Origin: an uncultured Clostridia bacterium
GTDB taxonomy: Bacteria > Bacillota > Clostridia > Lachnospirales > Anaerotignaceae
Reading direction: 5' to 3'
Assembly: GCA_910587735.1 (NCBI GenBank)
Contig: CAJUNT010000029.1
Coordinates: 1 to 26,273 of the forward strand
Length of the DNA: 26,273 bases
In this document: piece by piece, positions 24,422 to 26,273 of the stretch
How positions within the stretch are numbered: position 1 is the first letter of the stretch
Layout of the letters: each line of letters opens with the position of its first letter
Translations under genes and position numbers: made by a program
The notes under the pieces: generated by a model
The model's input: the letters and a program-made list of their open reading frames with translations, nothing else
Database searches by the model: none
Told to the model about the DNA's origin: nothing

Positions 24422-24438
24422 TGTATATCGCATATACA
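24422..24438. promoter_or_regulatory. Inverted repeat TGTATAT-CGC-ATATACA, possible operator
   Basis: A 7-bp perfect inverted repeat with a 3-nt spacer lies in the 290-nt divergent space between the 519-aa gene and the GerS-like gene. Its form fits a dimeric repressor site. No convincing -35/-10 pair was found beside it. The rest of this space is plain AT-rich sequence. Confidence 0.25.
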
Positions 24439-24557
24439 TATCAATGTTTTTCAATATAAAAAAATTTTGTATGTTATGGACATAGCATTTGCAGTTATAT
24501 TTTTTTTACTGTTTCCATAAAGTAATAAAGAATGAACGAATAAAGGAGAGAAAGGAT

Positions 24558-25193
24558 ATGAAAAAAGCAATCTGTGCATTATGTATTGCGTGTTTTTCCA
24601 TAGCATTTGCAGGGTGTAATAAAATGACAGAACAAGCGCAAATGACAGAAATGGAAAAAATACAAAAACAATTAAATGAAATGGAAAATTATCAATGTAG
24701 TGCTACAATGGAACGCTTTTCAAACAAAGGCAATAATACATATGAAACCAATCAGTATTTTAAATCAACAGGAGAATATCGTTTGGAACTGACAGCACCA
24801 GAAACGGTTGCAGGAAATTATACTGTATTTGATGGAGAAAAAATATGTCAGTTTAATCCTCGTGTATCCTCTAAAATTGTGAAACAAGTACCTGAAAGTC
24901 AACAGAGAAATGAATTGTTTTTAGGACAGTTTTTAAAAAACTATATGCAGTCAGAAGGAGTTACTGTAGAGGCGGCGGCATTAGATGAAAGTCGTTGCAC
25001 TGTTTTAGAGGCAGTGATACCAGGAGGAAATGAATATACTGCAACAGAAAAGCTATGGGTAGATAATGAAACATTAAAACCAGTACAGTTTATTATTTAT
25101 GACAGTAAAGGAAATGAAACATATCACTTGAGTTATCATACATTTGAATATAATGTGGAATTAGATGACAGTTTGTTTCAAATTATAGAATAA
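24558..25193 (+). CDS. GerS-like lipoprotein (LolA-like fold), probable germination role
   Basis: A 211-residue lipoprotein. The signal peptide ends in the lipobox IAFAGC with Cys20 as the lipidated residue. The mature part reads as a LolA/LolB-like beta barrel: YQCSATMERFSNKGNNTYET, EYRLELTAPETVAGNYTVFD, KICQFNPRVSSKIVKQVPE, then LEAVIPGG and ATEKLWVDNETLKPVQFIIYD. This resembles clostridial GerS, which in C. difficile works with CwlD to make muramic-delta-lactam in spore cortex so that germination enzymes can act. I choose ATG 24558 after AGGAGAGAAAGG; an upstream start would bury the signal. In C. difficile, as I recall, gerS stands beside alr2 and the ndoA toxin locus, and an ndoA follows here too. 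A general LolA-like lipoprotein is the alternative. Confidence 0.65.
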   Translation: MKKAICALCIACFSIAFAGCNKMTEQAQMTEMEKIQKQLNEMENYQCSATMERFSNKGNNTYETNQYFKSTGEYRLELTAPETVAGNYTVFDGEKICQFNPRVSSKIVKQVPESQQRNELFLGQFLKNYMQSEGVTVEAAALDESRCTVLEAVIPGGNEYTATEKLWVDNETLKPVQFIIYDSKGNETYHLSYHTFEYNVELDDSLFQIIE

Positions 25194-25200
25194 TGATAAT

Positions 25201-25334
25201 AAGTATAAAATCACCGTCTATGGGACATACTTTGAGTATACCGAAAAGCAGGCGGTGATAGTACATAATAAAAATGAGAAATAGTAAAAACGCCTGACGG
25301 CTCGGTAATCCAAGCCATGAACAGCGGAGAGTGA
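25201..25334 (+). other. GerS-ndoA spacer: possible gene relic and hairpins
   Basis: This spacer is less AT-rich than its surroundings. One frame reads KYKITVYGTYFEYTEKQAVI and goes on to a stop at 25282-25284; another reads EIVKTPDGSVIQAMNSGE to a stop at 25332-25334. Together they look protein-like, but there is no start codon or ribosome site, so a frameshifted remnant is possible. The DNA also folds: ATCACCG (25210-25216) pairs with CGGTGAT (25253-25259) with an ATACT-TTG-AGTAT hairpin inside, and GGCTC pairs with GAGCC just before the ndoA start. A leader RNA acting on ndoA is the other explanation. Confidence 0.3.
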
Positions 25335-25340
25335 GCCATA

Positions 25341-25685
25341 TTGATTGTAAGAAGAGGAGATATTTATTATGCAGATTTAAGCCCAGTAGTAGGCAGTGAA
25401 CAAGGTGGAATTAGACCAGTATTGATTGTACAAAATGATACCGGAAATAAATACAGTCCAACTGTAATATGTTCTGCTATTACATCACAAATTAATAAAG
25501 CAAAATTACCAACACATATTGAATTATCAGCGCAAAATTATGATTTAGCAAAGGACTCTGTTATACTTTTGGAGCAGATTAGAACGATTGATAAAAAAAG
25601 ACTTCGTGAAAAAGTCTGTCATTTAGATAGCTGTGTTATGCAAAAAATCAATAGAGCACTATTGATTAGTTTGGGGCTTTGCTAA
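25341..25685 (+). CDS. ndoA: MazF/NdoA-type endoribonuclease toxin
   Basis: A 114-residue MazF-family mRNA interferase, close to B. subtilis NdoA (EndoA). RRGDIYYADLSPVVGSEQGG (4-23), RPVLIVQND (25-33), TVICSAITSQINKAKLPTHI (41-60), and DSVILLEQIRTIDKKRL (72-88) match the family core; the loop with SEQGG-RP and the Thr/Ser after it form the cleavage site. It cuts single-stranded mRNA at short sequences, normally held by a MazE/NdoAI antitoxin encoded just upstream. No antitoxin gene is visible here. The start is a TTG at 25341 with GGAG 11 nt upstream, a weak choice that may limit toxin amounts. A terminator closes the gene. Confidence 0.92.
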   Translation: MIVRRGDIYYADLSPVVGSEQGGIRPVLIVQNDTGNKYSPTVICSAITSQINKAKLPTHIELSAQNYDLAKDSVILLEQIRTIDKKRLREKVCHLDSCVMQKINRALLISLGLC

Positions 25686-25693
25686 ATGTTTTT

Positions 25694-25725
25694 AAAAAGG
25701 TACAGATTTCTCTGTACCTTTTTTT
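25694..25725. terminator. Rho-independent terminator after ndoA
   Basis: AAAAAGGTACAGA pairs perfectly with TCTGTACCTTTTT around the 4-nt loop TTTC and is followed by more T residues. It ends the gerS-ndoA unit and separates it from the next gene. Confidence 0.93.
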
Positions 25726-25898
25726 ATGTTTTAAAAATATTTTATAATATTCTACAAAAAAATAGTGTATCTGCATAATTATTACAATTTTATTAAAGTT
25801 TTGTGAATATAGATGAAAAAATGTAAAAATTATGTTACAATAGTGCGGATATGTTCATTATAGATAAAAAGAAATGACAACAAGGAGGAGTATTACAC

Positions 25899-26273
25899 AT
25901 GAGAAAAAAACATTTTTTCATGAAAAAAATAACAGCAATTGTATTAGCAAGTATTATGTTTTGTTCTGCATGGAACATACAAATATTTGCAGCAGAAATA
26001 TTATATGACCAAGTGACAACAGAAACCATTACAAAAGGTGTTACATATGAAAAAAAGCATAGACTGGCAAAAGAAGGCTGGCAAGATATTCATGTTTTAA
26101 AAATTGACTTAAATGATCCAAATTTATCATTGCAACCAATAGAATCTCAAACAGAATATGGATTAAAAGAAACACTTTTAAAAATGGTAAATGATACTGG
26201 TGCGACAGCAGCAGTAAATAGTGACTTTTTTGGTATGAAAGGAAGTTATTCCGCTTCATTTGGACCAGTAGTA
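25899..26273 (+). CDS. Secreted phosphodiester glycosidase (NAGPA/DUF2233 domain), 3' end outside window
   Basis: The first 125 residues of an exported protein that continues past the window. A signal peptide spans about 1-31 (KKITAIVLASIMFCSAWN, cleavage near IFAA-EI). After it, ITKGVTYEKKHRLAKEGWQD and IHVLKIDLNDPNLSLQPIES lead into the NAGPA fold core TGATAAVNSDFFGMKGSYS (about 100-118), where the family usually has GAxxAINGDFF. Members remove sugar from a phosphodiester; in bacteria they are often wall or capsule related and joined to other surface domains that cannot be seen here. CAAGGAGGAG precedes the ATG. A TACAAT (about 25840-25850) may be part of its promoter, with no clear -35. 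Confidence 0.8.
   Translation, partial: MRKKHFFMKKITAIVLASIMFCSAWNIQIFAAEILYDQVTTETITKGVTYEKKHRLAKEGWQDIHVLKIDLNDPNLSLQPIESQTEYGLKETLLKMVNDTGATAAVNSDFFGMKGSYSASFGPVV

Noticed and set aside
1..26273. CRISPR array, tRNA or rRNA genes, prophage
   Set aside because: No regular direct repeats with spacers, no cloverleaf or rRNA core sequences and no phage structural genes were seen in the window.

Overview
The window is AT-rich DNA from a low-GC, probably spore-forming anaerobic Firmicute of the clostridial/Lachnospiraceae-like group. The case rests on AGGAGG-type ribosome binding sites, families typical of Clostridia (DUF4364, a DUF5721-like protein, a YtqA-type radical SAM protein), a GerS-like lipoprotein, and a CIRCE operator. 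The genus cannot be named from the sequence alone.

Layout. (1) 1-532: decayed IS1-family transposase. (2) 534-7875: an alpha-glucoside locus. A divergent AraC regulator faces a four-gene operon: DexB-type glucan 1,6-alpha-glucosidase, sucrose/trehalose-type PTS EIIBCA, Cof-type HAD phosphatase, and amylosucrase-like GH13_4 enzyme. The PTS gene carries one in-frame TAA exactly in the linker between EIIB and EIIC. (3) 7876-8791: no protein gene; it holds a self-contained promoter/structured RNA/terminator unit of about 200 nt and a GC-richer island of palindromes. (4) 8792-9752: two small exported proteins of unknown function. (5) 9811-13880, minus strand: HEAT-like protein, purC, htpG with a CIRCE element just upstream of its promoter, and a DUF5721-like gene. 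(6) 14100-17564: a TPR-like membrane protein, an MBOAT O-acyltransferase and an SGNH-type partner, together resembling a cell-surface O-acetylation machine. (7) 17687-19357: glnS, closed by a perfect 42-nt palindromic terminator shared with a convergent DUF4364 gene. (8) 20141-24268, minus strand: a tight cluster of unknown 519-aa protein, CobD-like aminotransferase, small unknown protein and radical SAM protein. (9) 24558-26273: GerS-like lipoprotein, an orphan NdoA/MazF ribonuclease preceded by a possible gene relic, and the start of a NAGPA-type phosphodiester glycosidase running off the window.

How the genes could work together. In the sugar locus the PTS would import and phosphorylate a di- or oligosaccharide, but neither GH13 enzyme belongs to a clear phospho-sugar subfamily. 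The HAD phosphatase, which overlaps the PTS gene by 4 nt, could make free sugar for DexB and the amylosucrase-like enzyme. This is inference. The most noteworthy items are the PTS nonsense codon at a domain border, that unusual enzyme combination, the orphan RNA unit at 7962-8168, the CIRCE placed upstream of the htpG -35 box, and the GerS-NdoA junction that seems to have lost genes.
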